In this document: positions 7,195-16,250 of the stretch, in pieces
Position numbering within the stretch: position 1 is the stretch's first letter
Layout of the letters: every line of letters begins with the position of its first letter
Assembly: GCA_020049805.1 (NCBI GenBank)
Contig: JAGVLN010000009.1
Coordinates: 1 to 52,804, forward strand
Source: Rickettsiales bacterium
GTDB taxonomy: Bacteria > Pseudomonadota > Alphaproteobacteria > Rickettsiales > JABSSG01
Direction: 5' to 3'
Length of the DNA: 52,804 nt
Translations under genes and position numbers: made by a program
The notes under the pieces: generated by a model
The model's database searches: none
Told to the model about the DNA's origin: nothing
Seen by the model: the letters and a program-made list of their open reading frames with translations, nothing else

Positions 7195-8499
7195 TTAGGA
7201 TAAAATAATAGAGTTATATTTATCGTATAGTTCTTTAGAATTAGTCATAAGATAATCATCAGTAATTTCGTTCTTGTCTCCTAAAATAAGTTTTTTAGGT
7301 TTAACCATGTTGATATATCGTGCTTTAAGATTTTCATATGTATATTGGGTTGCCCATTTACGTGCTGCTTCAGAGTTTTTTAAATAGTTATCATAATTTT
7401 CATATACTTTAAGCATAGCATCAGCTAGGTCCTCGACAGTACAGTCGAAGTTATTACCAATAAAAGCATTATTCCATACATCGTAATATGATGCTTGTTC
7501 AATATTTGAGTTAACACACTCTACTAAGCCACTGTTACATATAGTTTTTTGGGCAGTATTATTAGTAACGATTGTGGGAGTGCCTAGGGCCATAGCTTCT
7601 CTAGGCTGAATCGAAAATCCTTCACCTTTGGAGGGATAAACAAAACAATCAATTTTTTGCATAATATTGGTATATAGTTCTGGAGGCAAGGAATCTACTG
7701 TATACTCAACATTTTTAATATGGTTATTAAGGATAAATTCTGTAATTTTTTCCCTAATACCTGGTTTAGTAAATCTAGAGTTAATCAGAAGGAAAACATT
7801 ATCATGAATTTTTTGAACTTGGGCAAAAGCTTGTATTAGCTTAAGTTGATTTTTATTATCTCTGCCAGCTGATAAATTAGCGAATAGAAATTTATTATTA
7901 CGTTTGCTTTTTAATGGTAATGCTAATTGTCTATCAAGGTCAACACCTAAAGGAACAAAAAATATTGGTTTAGTAATGCCTGCATTTTTATATACTTCAA
8001 TTAAAAATGGATCTGGTACTACCACCATATCAAATTGTTGATTAATTCTTTCTACCCATATTCTAGGAATAGAAGTAGATTCAAACATAGAATAAGCTAT
8101 GAAAATTTGTTCTTCTCTATCAAATAATTTAAAAATTTGCTTATTTTCTAATTCTTGGAGTTTGTCATCCTTACCGCTTATAGATTTGGTCAAATTATCT
8201 TCAAATAATATTACTCTTCCTAATTGATTCCCCCTATTAAAGATGCTAGCTGTATTTTTATCTAAATACTCTAGATCTTTATCCCAAATAGGAATACCAT
8301 TAACTTTAAAATATTTGTCTAAAAGTTTGGCTGCATCTATTGTTTGTCTTGATATGCTATCAGCATATTTTACGCTGCCTACTATGGATATATCATAGCA
8401 TTTAGTAATTTTTGAAAGGCCGTATATTACGAAGATTATAAAACTCAAGCAGGAAATTATTAGGAAAGAAGCTTTTATAAATTTGGAACGTTTGAGCAT
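7195..8499 (-). CDS. Membrane-anchored glycosyltransferase, GT4/GT-B type
   Basis: A 434-residue retaining glycosyltransferase of the GT-B fold. The C-terminal half holds the donor-binding signature EGFSIQPRE, an E-x7-E pattern, preceded by a DCFVYPSKG strand and followed by AMALGTPTIVTNN. The N-terminus is a single transmembrane anchor (ASFLIISCLSFIIFVIYG) after a basic leader, so the enzyme probably sits on the inner face of the membrane. The ATG at 8499 is preferred; a longer form would start at a TTG at 8580 inside mutL and places 27 polar residues before the anchor. Acceptor and donor are unknown; a surface-glycan or lipid-linked role is likely. Confidence 0.75.
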   Translation of the reverse strand: MLKRSKFIKASFLIISCLSFIIFVIYGLSKITKCYDISIVGSVKYADSISRQTIDAAKLLDKYFKVNGIPIWDKDLEYLDKNTASIFNRGNQLGRVILFEDNLTKSISGKDDKLQELENKQIFKLFDREEQIFIAYSMFESTSIPRIWVERINQQFDMVVVPDPFLIEVYKNAGITKPIFFVPLGVDLDRQLALPLKSKRNNKFLFANLSAGRDNKNQLKLIQAFAQVQKIHDNVFLLINSRFTKPGIREKITEFILNNHIKNVEYTVDSLPPELYTNIMQKIDCFVYPSKGEGFSIQPREAMALGTPTIVTNNTAQKTICNSGLVECVNSNIEQASYYDVWNNAFIGNNFDCTVEDLADAMLKVYENYDNYLKNSEAARKWATQYTYENLKARYINMVKPKKLILGDKNEITDDYLMTNSKELYDKYNSIILS

Positions 8500-8566
8500 T
8501 TTATTCCATTTTGAAAAATTAAGCTTGGATATATAGCATGAATGAATAAAATTTAAAACAATTATT

Positions 8567-10366
8567 TTAGCTTCTGCCAAATAATTTTTCGATATCTTTT
8601 AATTTAAGTTCAACATATGTGGGGCGACCATGATTACATTGCCCAGAATGAGGTGTGGACTCCATTTCTCTAAGTAAGTTATTCATTTCCATATAGTTCA
8701 TCTCTCGTCCAGCCCTAATGATATAATGACATGCATAGGTAGCAAGAACATGATCAACTAGCTCTTTAAGTAATACATTTTCGTCATATTCTTTAAGGTC
8801 ATCTATAATATCTTGAACTAATTTTTGAGCATCAGAATTGCCAAGTATTATCGGCGTAGCGTGAATAGCTAGTGAAATATTACTATAAGGTTCAATAATT
8901 AATCCTAATTTTTGTAACTGGTTTTTTATACTCAATAATTTGCTAATTGTGCTTTCATCAGCTTCAATAATTTCAGGAATTAATAGACGCTGGCTTTCTA
9001 TTTGGCCATTTTGTAATTGAGTTTTAAGTTTTTCATATATTAAACGTTCATGAGCAGCATGTTGATCGGTAATAATGACACTATCAGTTGTTTGAGAAAT
9101 GATATAGGTTTTGTGTAATTGGCATTTTGCGGCACCCAATGGATACTCTATAACTGTTGGCTCCTCGGCTAGTTCCTGATAGCTTGCTTCAGCTACTGGC
9201 TGAGTAAAAATTGGTGCTAAAGAAGCATGAGTGGTTTTATTATTGTAAGAAGGAGCGCGATATGATGAAGAGAAGCTCGAAGTTGTATTATAATTGTTAT
9301 TAGGAAGAGGGCTTGGTCGCAAATAATCAAGTGCAGTTTGAGCAATAGTGGAAGAGGTTTGTTGGCCTCGATCTAATATCGCTGATTTTATCGCACTAAT
9401 AATGTGGTTACGAATAGAAGTAGTATCACGAAATCTTACTTCAGCTTTAGTAGGATGAACGTTAACATCAACTAATTCATAAGGCACTTCTAAAAACAAG
9501 GCAATAACCGGATAACGGTCACGACTAATAAAATCGTGGTAAGCTACTCTCACAGCAGTAAATAATAATTTATCACGCACTGGTCGATTATTAACATATA
9601 AGTAAGTTTCTTCGGACGTGCCTCGGTGATAAGTTGGCAAGCTAGTATAACCTGAAAGTTTTATTTCTTGATTATCAAGTTCTAGATTAATGGCATTTTC
9701 AATGAAATCTTTGCCTAAAATATCAGAAATTCGGGCAAATTTTGGTGCAAGTAAATCCTCGGTCTGTACTGGTAAATTTAAGATGGTTTTATCATCTGAA
9801 ATTATAGAAAAAGCAACATTATGATGAGCTATAGATATACGTTTGACTATATCGACAATATTTTGAATTTCAGTGCGATCAGTTTTTAAAAATTTTAACC
9901 TGGCAGGTGTGGCAAAGAATAAATCTTTTACTTCAATGGTAGTGCCAGTACTGCGAGAAGTAGGTGTTAGATCGCTTTTTTCACCTCCAAATACATTAAT
10001 TTGCCATGCTTCATCAGCAGCTTGTGATTTGCTTTTTATGGTTAGCCTGCTAATAGAGCCTATAGCAGGTAAGGCTTCTCCACGAAAGCCAAAATGACGG
10101 ATATTAATTAAATCATCATCTTGTAATTTGGAAGTGGTATGGCGCTCAACAGCTAAAGCTAAGTCTTCTTTAGCAATACCACAGCCGTTATCACTAACAA
10201 TAATGAGATTTTTACCGGCTGCTTCTAAAGTGATTTTGATCTCAGTGGCGCCAGCATCAAGTGCATTTTCTACTAATTCTTTAATTACAGAAGAAGGGCG
10301 CTCAATTACCTCACCAGCAGCAATACGATTAATAGTAACTGGAGATAATTGCTTAATAACTGCCAT
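8567..10366 (-). CDS. mutL: DNA mismatch repair protein MutL
   Basis: A 599-residue MutL. The GHKL ATPase domain shows ELVENALDAGAT (30-41), DNGCGI (59-64), HTTSKL (76-81) and GFRGEAL (93-99). A serine/asparagine-rich linker (about 340-400) separates it from the C-terminal dimerization domain. That domain carries the endonuclease motif DQHAAHERLIYE (434-445, matching DQHA-x2-E-x4-E), and near the end CNHGRPT where CPHGRP is usual. So this MutL should nick DNA itself, as in bacteria without MutH. It recruits downstream repair after MutS finds a mismatch. gltX ends 10 bp upstream on the same strand, so the two are probably in one transcript. Confidence 0.96.
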   Translation of the reverse strand: MAVIKQLSPVTINRIAAGEVIERPSSVIKELVENALDAGATEIKITLEAAGKNLIIVSDNGCGIAKEDLALAVERHTTSKLQDDDLINIRHFGFRGEALPAIGSISRLTIKSKSQAADEAWQINVFGGEKSDLTPTSRSTGTTIEVKDLFFATPARLKFLKTDRTEIQNIVDIVKRISIAHHNVAFSIISDDKTILNLPVQTEDLLAPKFARISDILGKDFIENAINLELDNQEIKLSGYTSLPTYHRGTSEETYLYVNNRPVRDKLLFTAVRVAYHDFISRDRYPVIALFLEVPYELVDVNVHPTKAEVRFRDTTSIRNHIISAIKSAILDRGQQTSSTIAQTALDYLRPSPLPNNNYNTTSSFSSSYRAPSYNNKTTHASLAPIFTQPVAEASYQELAEEPTVIEYPLGAAKCQLHKTYIISQTTDSVIITDQHAAHERLIYEKLKTQLQNGQIESQRLLIPEIIEADESTISKLLSIKNQLQKLGLIIEPYSNISLAIHATPIILGNSDAQKLVQDIIDDLKEYDENVLLKELVDHVLATYACHYIIRAGREMNYMEMNNLLREMESTPHSGQCNHGRPTYVELKLKDIEKLFGRS

Positions 10367-10375
10367 AATTTAACC

Positions 10376-11713
10376 TTAGGCCGTTTGGCCATGCAAACGT
10401 TTTAATACTTTCTCTCTACCTAGGAGATAAATTAATAATTTCAATTCTGGGCCATGTTCTAAAGCGGTTAAAGCTAACCTAATTGGCATAAATAATTCTT
10501 TGCCTCGACGTCCAGTATTAGCAATAATTAGTTTCATCCATTCTTCCCAAATATTTTCATCCCAAGAATTTTCTGGTAAAAGTTTACTGCAAGCGATAAG
10601 AAAATCTTGGTCAGTAATTTTTGGAGTAACACTGCCGAAACAAATATCGTACCATAACTTAATTTCATCTAAAATATTTAAATTCTGGCGTACAGTTAAC
10701 CAAAATTCTTTATAGATTTTGGTTAAGTTCATGTCTTGCAATTTTGGAGCAATTTCTTCAAAGCTAATATTGGCTAAGATTTTGTGATTAATTCGAACCA
10801 GATCTTCTTCATCATAATTAGTTGGGCTTTTATGAAATTTTTTAATATCAAAATGTTTGACTAGTTCTTCTAAATTGGTGAAATGAGAAATAGGATCTGA
10901 AGTGCCAATAGTTGCTAGAAAATTATTAACGGTCATAGCTTCTATGCCTTTTATTCGTAAACTCTGGATATCAAATCCACCTACTCTTTTAGAGATTTTA
11001 GCATCTTTAGAAGCGATTCTAGCTAAATGAGCAAAAGTTGGAATTTTAGCTTCTAAAGTTTCAAAAAGTTGAATTTGCACTGCGGTATTGCTGATATGAT
11101 CTTCTCCACGAATAATGTGAGTCATATCAAAATCAATATCATCAATAACTGAGCAGAGCATATATGTCCAACTACCATCTTCACGAATTAAAATTGGATC
11201 ACTCATTGAGCGTTCTTCAAAAAGCACATCACCACGTACAAGATCATGCCAAAAGATTTTTTTATCTTCCAATTTGAAACGATAATGAGGTTTTCTGTTT
11301 TCTGCTTCGTACTGAGTAAGTTGTTTTTCAGTAAGTTTTAAAGCAGCGCGATCATAAATTGGTGGTTTGCCTTGGCCAAGTTGTAATTTTCTTTTTAACT
11401 CTAATTCTTCTGGGGTCTCGTAACAAGGATACAGCTTGCCTTGTTTAATGAGTTGGTTCTTAACTGCAGTATAACGCTCAAAACGTGAGCTTTGATGCTC
11501 AAGCTGATCCCAGCTAAGGCCAAGCCAGTCCAAATCTTCTTTGATTGCATCAGTAAATTCAGTTTTAGAACGCACTAGATCAGTATCATCAATTCGCAAC
11601 ATGAATGTTCCACCATGTTTCCGAGCAAAAAGCCAGTTAATTAAAGCGGTACGAACATTTCCTACGTGAAGAAGGCCGGTTGGGGAAGGAGCAAATCTAG
11701 TTTTGACGGTCAT
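10376..11713 (-). CDS. gltX: Glutamate-tRNA ligase
   Basis: A 445-residue class I glutamyl-tRNA synthetase. It charges tRNA-Glu (and, in many alphaproteobacteria, tRNA-Gln, which is then amidated). The HIGH motif is HVGN at 16-19, within FAPSPTGLLHVGN, and the KMSKS motif is KISKR at 239-243. The segment LRIDDTD (39-45) is the usual substrate-binding block. Length is close to the family norm. Alphaproteobacteria often have two GltX paralogs; which one this is cannot be told from the window alone. It ends 10 bp before mutL and begins 1 bp after the nadE stop, forming a tight nadE-gltX-mutL series on the minus strand. Confidence 0.96.
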   Translation of the reverse strand: MTVKTRFAPSPTGLLHVGNVRTALINWLFARKHGGTFMLRIDDTDLVRSKTEFTDAIKEDLDWLGLSWDQLEHQSSRFERYTAVKNQLIKQGKLYPCYETPEELELKRKLQLGQGKPPIYDRAALKLTEKQLTQYEAENRKPHYRFKLEDKKIFWHDLVRGDVLFEERSMSDPILIREDGSWTYMLCSVIDDIDFDMTHIIRGEDHISNTAVQIQLFETLEAKIPTFAHLARIASKDAKISKRVGGFDIQSLRIKGIEAMTVNNFLATIGTSDPISHFTNLEELVKHFDIKKFHKSPTNYDEEDLVRINHKILANISFEEIAPKLQDMNLTKIYKEFWLTVRQNLNILDEIKLWYDICFGSVTPKITDQDFLIACSKLLPENSWDENIWEEWMKLIIANTGRRGKELFMPIRLALTALEHGPELKLLIYLLGREKVLKRLHGQTA

Positions 11714-11714
11714 T

Positions 11715-13328
11715 TTATTTCTTAAATTTATTCGTTATTGGATATCTTCTATCAATATTAAAGCTCATTTTAGAGATTTTGGCTCCTGGAGCTGATTGTT
11801 GTCTCTTAAACTCTGCAGCATGCAACAATTTTATAATTTTTTCAACTATGTTTTGTTCGAACCCTGCAGCAATTATATCTTCTTGACTCATATTTTGTTC
11901 GATTAATTGATATAAAATTTGATCAAGCAACTCATATGGTGGCAAATTATCTTGATCAGTTTGATTGCTTTTAAGCTCAGCTGAAGGTGCTTTATCTAAT
12001 ATATTTTCTGGAATGATTTTAGTAGAGTTGATTAAAGAATTTTCTGGAATATTTTGGTTACGCCAGTAGCATAATTTATAAATTGCAGTTTTATAAATAT
12101 CTTTTATTGGGTTATAAGCGCCACACATATCACCATATAAAGTAGCATAACCTACTGCAAGCTCTGATTTATTGCCAGTAGTAATAAGCAGGGCCCCAGT
12201 ATTATTGCTGATAGCCATTAATATTAGACCACGCATTCGTGCCTGCATGTTTTGATCAGTAATGTCATTAGTTGGAGGGATAGTAGTTCTAACTGCATCA
12301 ACTGCTACTTCTATGGGAATTATCTGATGAGTAATTTTTAAGTTGTTTGCTAATTCTTGAGCATCACCAATGCTGGTTTGGCTGGTATATTTGCTAGGTA
12401 GCATAAAAGTCATCACCTTATCAGAACCAAGAGCATCTGCTGCTATTGCAGCAGTTAGAGCTGAATCAATTCCTCCGGAAAGACCAAGAATAACTTTAGA
12501 AAAATTGTTTTTTTGGACGTAATCTTTAAGGCCAAGCATTGCAGCTTGATAAATTATTTGTTCTTCAGAGTAAATAATTGGAGCGATGGATTTTAAACTA
12601 TTTAAATCCAAATGAATAATTTGTTCAGTGAAAAATTTTGCTTGTAACACTAACTCACTTTTTTGATTCATAACGAATGAGCCGCCATCAAATACTAGAT
12701 TATCTTGACCACCTATTTGGTTGACATAGATGAGAGGTTTTTGATAAAGGTGAGTATATTTATGAGCTAAATTTAGTCTAATTTGGTGTTTAGTAACCTC
12801 AAAAGGTGAATCATTGATGCAAATTAAAATGTCAGGATTTTGACTAACTATTTGTTGCATGGTTTCATCAAACCAAAAATCCTCACAAATTATTAAGCCA
12901 ATTTTTTTACCTTGAAGGTTGCATATAGCAGGGCCATCGCCTGAGGAAAAAATTCTTTTTTCATCAAATACGCCGTAATTAGGTAAATTATGTTTAGTAA
13001 CAGCAGTAATAATTTGGCCATTATAGATCAGATAAGCAGTATTATATAGCTTACTTTGTTTGTTGCTAACACTGCCAACCAATAGGCCACATTTTTTTGT
13101 TGTAGTTTGTTTTATTAGTAACTGTAAATAATGCTCTGCCTCTAGGGCAAGAGCTGGTTTTAAAATCAAATCTTGAGGTGGGTAACCAATTAATGAAAGT
13201 TCAGGCGTTATACATAAGAAAGAACCTTGCTTTTCTGCTTGCTCGTAATAATCACAAATTTTTTGATAATTACCTGCCAAATCACCAACGATCGGATTAA
13301 TTTGGGCTAATGTATAAAGTAAAGACAT
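11715..13328 (-). CDS. nadE: Glutamine-dependent NAD+ synthetase
   Basis: A 537-residue two-domain NAD+ synthetase. The N-terminal nitrilase-type amidase domain supplies ammonia from glutamine and shows the catalytic triad E43 (TPELSLIGYPP), K112 (TKHNLPNYGVFDE) and C148 (LIICEDFW). The C-terminal ATP-pyrophosphatase domain shows the P-loop SGGIDS at 284-289. It converts nicotinic acid adenine dinucleotide to NAD+. Many Rickettsia lack this step, so its presence points to a less reduced relative. Its start overlaps the preceding small membrane-protein gene by 22 bp. Confidence 0.95.
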   Translation of the reverse strand: MSLLYTLAQINPIVGDLAGNYQKICDYYEQAEKQGSFLCITPELSLIGYPPQDLILKPALALEAEHYLQLLIKQTTTKKCGLLVGSVSNKQSKLYNTAYLIYNGQIITAVTKHNLPNYGVFDEKRIFSSGDGPAICNLQGKKIGLIICEDFWFDETMQQIVSQNPDILICINDSPFEVTKHQIRLNLAHKYTHLYQKPLIYVNQIGGQDNLVFDGGSFVMNQKSELVLQAKFFTEQIIHLDLNSLKSIAPIIYSEEQIIYQAAMLGLKDYVQKNNFSKVILGLSGGIDSALTAAIAADALGSDKVMTFMLPSKYTSQTSIGDAQELANNLKITHQIIPIEVAVDAVRTTIPPTNDITDQNMQARMRGLILMAISNNTGALLITTGNKSELAVGYATLYGDMCGAYNPIKDIYKTAIYKLCYWRNQNIPENSLINSTKIIPENILDKAPSAELKSNQTDQDNLPPYELLDQILYQLIEQNMSQEDIIAAGFEQNIVEKIIKLLHAAEFKRQQSAPGAKISKMSFNIDRRYPITNKFKK

Positions 13329-13495
13329 GCTATTAAAAGGATGATCAGAGCTTGCATTGCTACTCTAAGGGTCATTAATTTATTGCTGTATTTTTTATTC
13401 AATTTTTGGTTGGTAGAAAGGATAATAACTCCTACCATAACAATCGCTAATGTTAAGACCATTAGGATGATAATCACGCTTTTAAAAAAATCCAT
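13307..13495 (-). CDS. HIG1-domain twin-transmembrane protein
   Basis: A 62-residue protein with two hydrophobic helices (about 5-27 and 46-60) joined by a basic loop. The loop and second helix read NKKYSNKLMTLRVAMQ, which fits the HIG1 pattern with its R-x3-Q motif. Small HIG1 proteins are common in alphaproteobacteria and are related to mitochondrial respiratory supercomplex factors. A role in the cytochrome oxidase environment is inferred from that kinship only. It overlaps the start of nadE by 22 bp on the same strand, so translation of the two may be coupled. Confidence 0.75.
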   Translation of the reverse strand: MDFFKSVIIILMVLTLAIVMVGVIILSTNQKLNKKYSNKLMTLRVAMQALIILLIACLYFIH

Positions 13496-13584
13496 GACAG
13501 CAATTTATTTTAGTTTATTTTTATCATAGATGTTATGTGGATGATGGCAAGTGGAAAGTTGCAATATTGAGTTATGAGGTGGAG

Positions 13585-13621
13585 ATTGCTCGTCGCACTA
13601 TGGTGCTTCTCGCAATGACGA
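13585..13621. repeat. Short palindromic REP-like element, copy 3
   Basis: A 37-bp copy: ATTGCTCGTCGCAC at the left and GTGCTTCTCGCAATGACGA at the right. The inner GCAC/GTGC pair extends the hairpin, and its sequence differs from copies 2 and 4 in a compensating way, so the base pairing is kept. A degraded partial copy (TTTCTTCCAATGACA) follows at about 13634-13648. Confidence 0.75.
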
Positions 13622-13656
13622 GTAGAAAAGGAGTTTCTTCCAATGACAGTTAGTCA

Positions 13657-14289
13657 TTAAGGTTGGAGTCTTTGATGATGCCAGGTGTCATCAATCAGGT
13701 CATAACGTAGTCTTTGATGAAAGCGGTCTTTGTTGCCAATCCAGAATTCGATTGAGCTTATATTTATCTGGTAGGCATGCCACGCTTCTGGTCGATTAAT
13801 TTTTTCATTGCTGTTTATTAACTTCGTTACTTTATCTCTAAGCTCTTGTTCGTTAATCAAAGGAGAGCTTTGTTGAGAATTTGCAGCTATCGCTTGAGCA
13901 GGGCGTGGTCGTGCTTGAAATAATTCATCTGATTTTTGATCAGATAGTTTTAGTACCTGACCTTGAAAATTGATTTGTTGGATGGTTTCACGCCACCATA
14001 ATGTTGCTGAAACCCAATGGTTAGATTCTAAATCTCGGCCTTTCATACTATTTTGACTGGTAACGAATACTACACCTTGGTCATTACATTCTTTAATCAA
14101 GACCGTTCGACTTGAAGGATGACCAGCGCTATTTACAGTTGCTAATACCATACCTTTAGGTTCTTTTATACCAAGTGCTTCCGCCTTTTCTAGCCATTTT
14201 TGTAAAATAGGAAGAGGATTGCTGGGGGGATTAACGAAGTCCGGATCATTTAATGTAGGGTTTCCATTTAGGGACATAAAATCAGCCAC
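13657..14289 (-). CDS. pdxH: Pyridoxamine 5'-phosphate oxidase
   Basis: A 210-residue FMN-dependent oxidase. It converts pyridoxine or pyridoxamine 5'-phosphate to pyridoxal 5'-phosphate, so it belongs to vitamin B6 synthesis or salvage. Family blocks seen are GMVLATVNSAGHPSSRTVLIK (FMN-binding strand pair, residues 46-66), the N-S-x-K-G-R-D segment near 80, SATLWWRE near 94, and the C-terminal substrate-binding RFHQRLRYDL. The gene overlaps the upstream APH-type kinase stop by 8 bp. An in-frame ATG four codons downstream is an alternative start. Confidence 0.94.
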   Translation of the reverse strand: MADFMSLNGNPTLNDPDFVNPPSNPLPILQKWLEKAEALGIKEPKGMVLATVNSAGHPSSRTVLIKECNDQGVVFVTSQNSMKGRDLESNHWVSATLWWRETIQQINFQGQVLKLSDQKSDELFQARPRPAQAIAANSQQSSPLINEQELRDKVTKLINSNEKINRPEAWHAYQINISSIEFWIGNKDRFHQRLRYDLIDDTWHHQRLQP

Positions 14290-15160
14290 ATATATTTTTT
14301 AATATTTGTCTTGCTAATGAAGCTAAAACAGGGTTTGTATTCTTATAATAGGATAACATGATTAAAGCAATTGATAAGGCCCGCCCTTTACCTCTTTCCC
14401 AAGTGTTATCATCAATATTTTCTAAATTTTCCCTAAATATTTTTCTTGAATTTGGTTTAAGTATACACCAAGCAATAATTAGGTCACAGGCAGGATCTCC
14501 TATGCCAAGGTCAGAAAAATCTATTACAGCACTTAGACGATTATTTTGAATTAAAATATTTCCTGGCAAAAAGTCGCCATGTACCCATACCGGATCTTTA
14601 TTCCATAATGGTACATTCATTGCTTGATGCCATAAGAAAGTTATTTGCGGAACGTCAATTTCTCCTTTTAATTTGCTAATAGAGCTTTTTACTTCAGTAT
14701 CTACTTTTTTTAAAGGGAGACCACGTCTGGAATATGGGCCATTATCCAGCCTTATAGAGTGTAATTCATTTAAAAAATGAGCTAAATCTTTAGCAAGCTG
14801 TGCATGCTCGTTTTCTTTTTCAAAATTTGGGTTATGGCCTTCATTCCATTTATTTATCATCCAAGCCCAGGGATATGATTCGCTAGGGCTGCCTTTAAAT
14901 AAGGGTTCGGACAAAGGTGTTTTTAATAATTGAGAAATTTTGGGAACCCATTCGTATTCTTTATTAAGATTTTTAGTTGCGCCGTCAATTCGAGGAAGGC
15001 GCACTACATATTCATTACCTAAACGAAATAAGGCATGATCTGTGCCGCTAGATGTCACAGCCTTTAATGGTAAGTGTGCCCATTTAGGACATTGGCTTTC
15101 AAGTAGGGCACGGACAAGATGTTCATCTATATCGAGCTCATTTTCATGCATTTTTGGCAT
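14282..15160 (-). CDS. Aminoglycoside phosphotransferase-family kinase
   Basis: A 292-residue APH-fold kinase. It has the Brenner-type catalytic loop VHGDFLPGNILI at about 202-213, with the catalytic aspartate, and the metal-binding IDFSD at about 222-226. The N-lobe ends in a WAWMINKW hinge. Family members phosphorylate antibiotics, sugars, choline or other small molecules. The substrate cannot be inferred here, so calling it a resistance gene would be premature. It lies between a Nudix hydrolase gene (1 bp upstream) and pdxH (overlapping by 8 bp), forming a three-gene set on the minus strand. Confidence 0.85.
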   Translation of the reverse strand: MPKMHENELDIDEHLVRALLESQCPKWAHLPLKAVTSSGTDHALFRLGNEYVVRLPRIDGATKNLNKEYEWVPKISQLLKTPLSEPLFKGSPSESYPWAWMINKWNEGHNPNFEKENEHAQLAKDLAHFLNELHSIRLDNGPYSRRGLPLKKVDTEVKSSISKLKGEIDVPQITFLWHQAMNVPLWNKDPVWVHGDFLPGNILIQNNRLSAVIDFSDLGIGDPACDLIIAWCILKPNSRKIFRENLENIDDNTWERGKGRALSIALIMLSYYKNTNPVLASLARQILKNICG

Positions 15161-15161
15161 T

Positions 15162-15638
15162 TTATTTCCATTTATCGGTAATCTTAGCTTTACCGATATA
15201 TTCTAAAATTCTAGCGCGAGTGGCGGGGGTGGTGTCTTCTGGTAGTTCGGTGAGCTTAAACCATTTTTTTTCAGCGATTTCTACTGGGCAGATATAATTC
15301 TCTTCCTCAAAATCATTACATATATAAAGAGTAATATAATGCTGCTCGCTTTTTTTCTCATCTTTATAAATATAAATATTGTATAGTTTTGGCGGAGTAA
15401 GGCAAGTGATGCCAGCTTCTTCCTTAAGCTCCCGAGTAATAGCTTGCAAAGGTGATTCGCCCATATCAACGCCACCGCCAATATGATACCAACCATCCAT
15501 ATAGGTATGTTTAACGAGAAGAAATTTATCATCCTTAATGACTATGCATCTAACCCCAAAGACGGTTCTAGTGGTTAAAGAGGTGATGAAATTTTTGGCT
15601 TGAAATGCAAGCTTGATGATCAGGTTTTTTAATTGCAT
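15162..15638 (-). CDS. Nudix hydrolase
   Basis: A 158-residue Nudix hydrolase with an intact Nudix box, G-x5-E-x7-REL-x-EEAG, at residues 55-76 (starting GGVDMGES). The box binds the divalent metal and hydrolyses a nucleoside diphosphate linked to another group. A short hydrophobic, basic N-terminus (1-22) precedes the domain and might associate with membrane. The substrate is not predictable. It is the first gene of a tight minus-strand set with the APH-type kinase and pdxH; the next gene starts 1 bp after it. Confidence 0.9.
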   Translation of the reverse strand: MQLKNLIIKLAFQAKNFITSLTTRTVFGVRCIVIKDDKFLLVKHTYMDGWYHIGGGVDMGESPLQAITRELKEEAGITCLTPPKLYNIYIYKDEKKSEQHYITLYICNDFEEENYICPVEIAEKKWFKLTELPEDTTPATRARILEYIGKAKITDKWK

Positions 15639-15716
15639 AAATTTTATTTATTATGTTCTTATTATAATTTAGTATAGTAATTGTAAGCATTAAAGCAAGA
15701 CAAGAAGGAGGTTATT

Positions 15717-16178
15717 ATGAAGGATTTCGAAATTAGATCTTCAGCATTTAAACCGAATGAAATTGTTCCTAAGCCATATACTTGTGATGGCTTGAATATT
15801 TCACCACCACTTACTTGGTCTGGGGTTCCAGCAGGGACTGAGTCATTTGCTTTGATTGTTGATGACCCAGACGCACCAATGAGAGTTTGGGATCATTGGG
15901 TGCTTTATAATATTCCGGCAAATGTTACTGCTATTGATGAAGGTGGGGCAAATGTGGCTCAGGTTGGCCAAGGTTTAAACAGCTCTAATAAAACCGGTTA
16001 TTATGGACTTTGCCCGCCAGATAAAGAGCATCGCTATTTTTTCAAGTTATATGCGCTTGATGCCATGTTTAAGCATTTGAATAATCCTACTAAGCAGGAG
16101 TTGCTAGAGGCTATGCATGGGCATGTGTTGGGGGAAGCGGTGCTGATGGGGAGATACGACCGTCCACGACGAAAGTAA
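15717..16178 (+). CDS. YbhB/YbcL-family PEBP (Raf kinase inhibitor-like) protein
   Basis: A 153-residue bacterial phosphatidylethanolamine-binding-protein homolog of the YbhB/YbcL type. The ligand pocket motifs are present: LTWSGVPAGTESFALIVDDPDAP (about 33-55), WDHWVLYNIP (about 60-69), and GYYGLCPP followed by HRYFFKLYALD (about 95-118). The bacterial function is unclear; E. coli relatives have been linked to protein folding or host-signal interference. It has a strong ribosome binding site, AAGGAGGT, ending 5 bp before the ATG. It converges with rpsP across a REP-like element. Confidence 0.9.
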   Translation: MKDFEIRSSAFKPNEIVPKPYTCDGLNISPPLTWSGVPAGTESFALIVDDPDAPMRVWDHWVLYNIPANVTAIDEGGANVAQVGQGLNSSNKTGYYGLCPPDKEHRYFFKLYALDAMFKHLNNPTKQELLEAMHGHVLGEAVLMGRYDRPRRK

Positions 16179-16187
16179 TAAAAATAG

Positions 16188-16225
16188 ATTGCTTCGTCGC
16201 GTAGAAACGCTCCTCGCAATGACGA
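16188..16225. repeat. Short palindromic REP-like element, copy 4
   Basis: A 38-bp copy, the most regular in the window: ATTGCTTCGTCGCGT, a 4-base AGAA centre, then ACGCTCCTCGCAATGACGA. It differs from copy 2 by only a few bases. It sits between the convergent PEBP gene and rpsP, where a hairpin could end both transcripts. Confidence 0.8.
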
Positions 16226-16250
16226 ATGGGCATAGGATGAATAATTATTA

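Noticed and set aside
10128-10373. Plus-strand ORF opposite the start of mutL.
   Set aside because: It is a shadow of the conserved mutL N-terminus, without family match.
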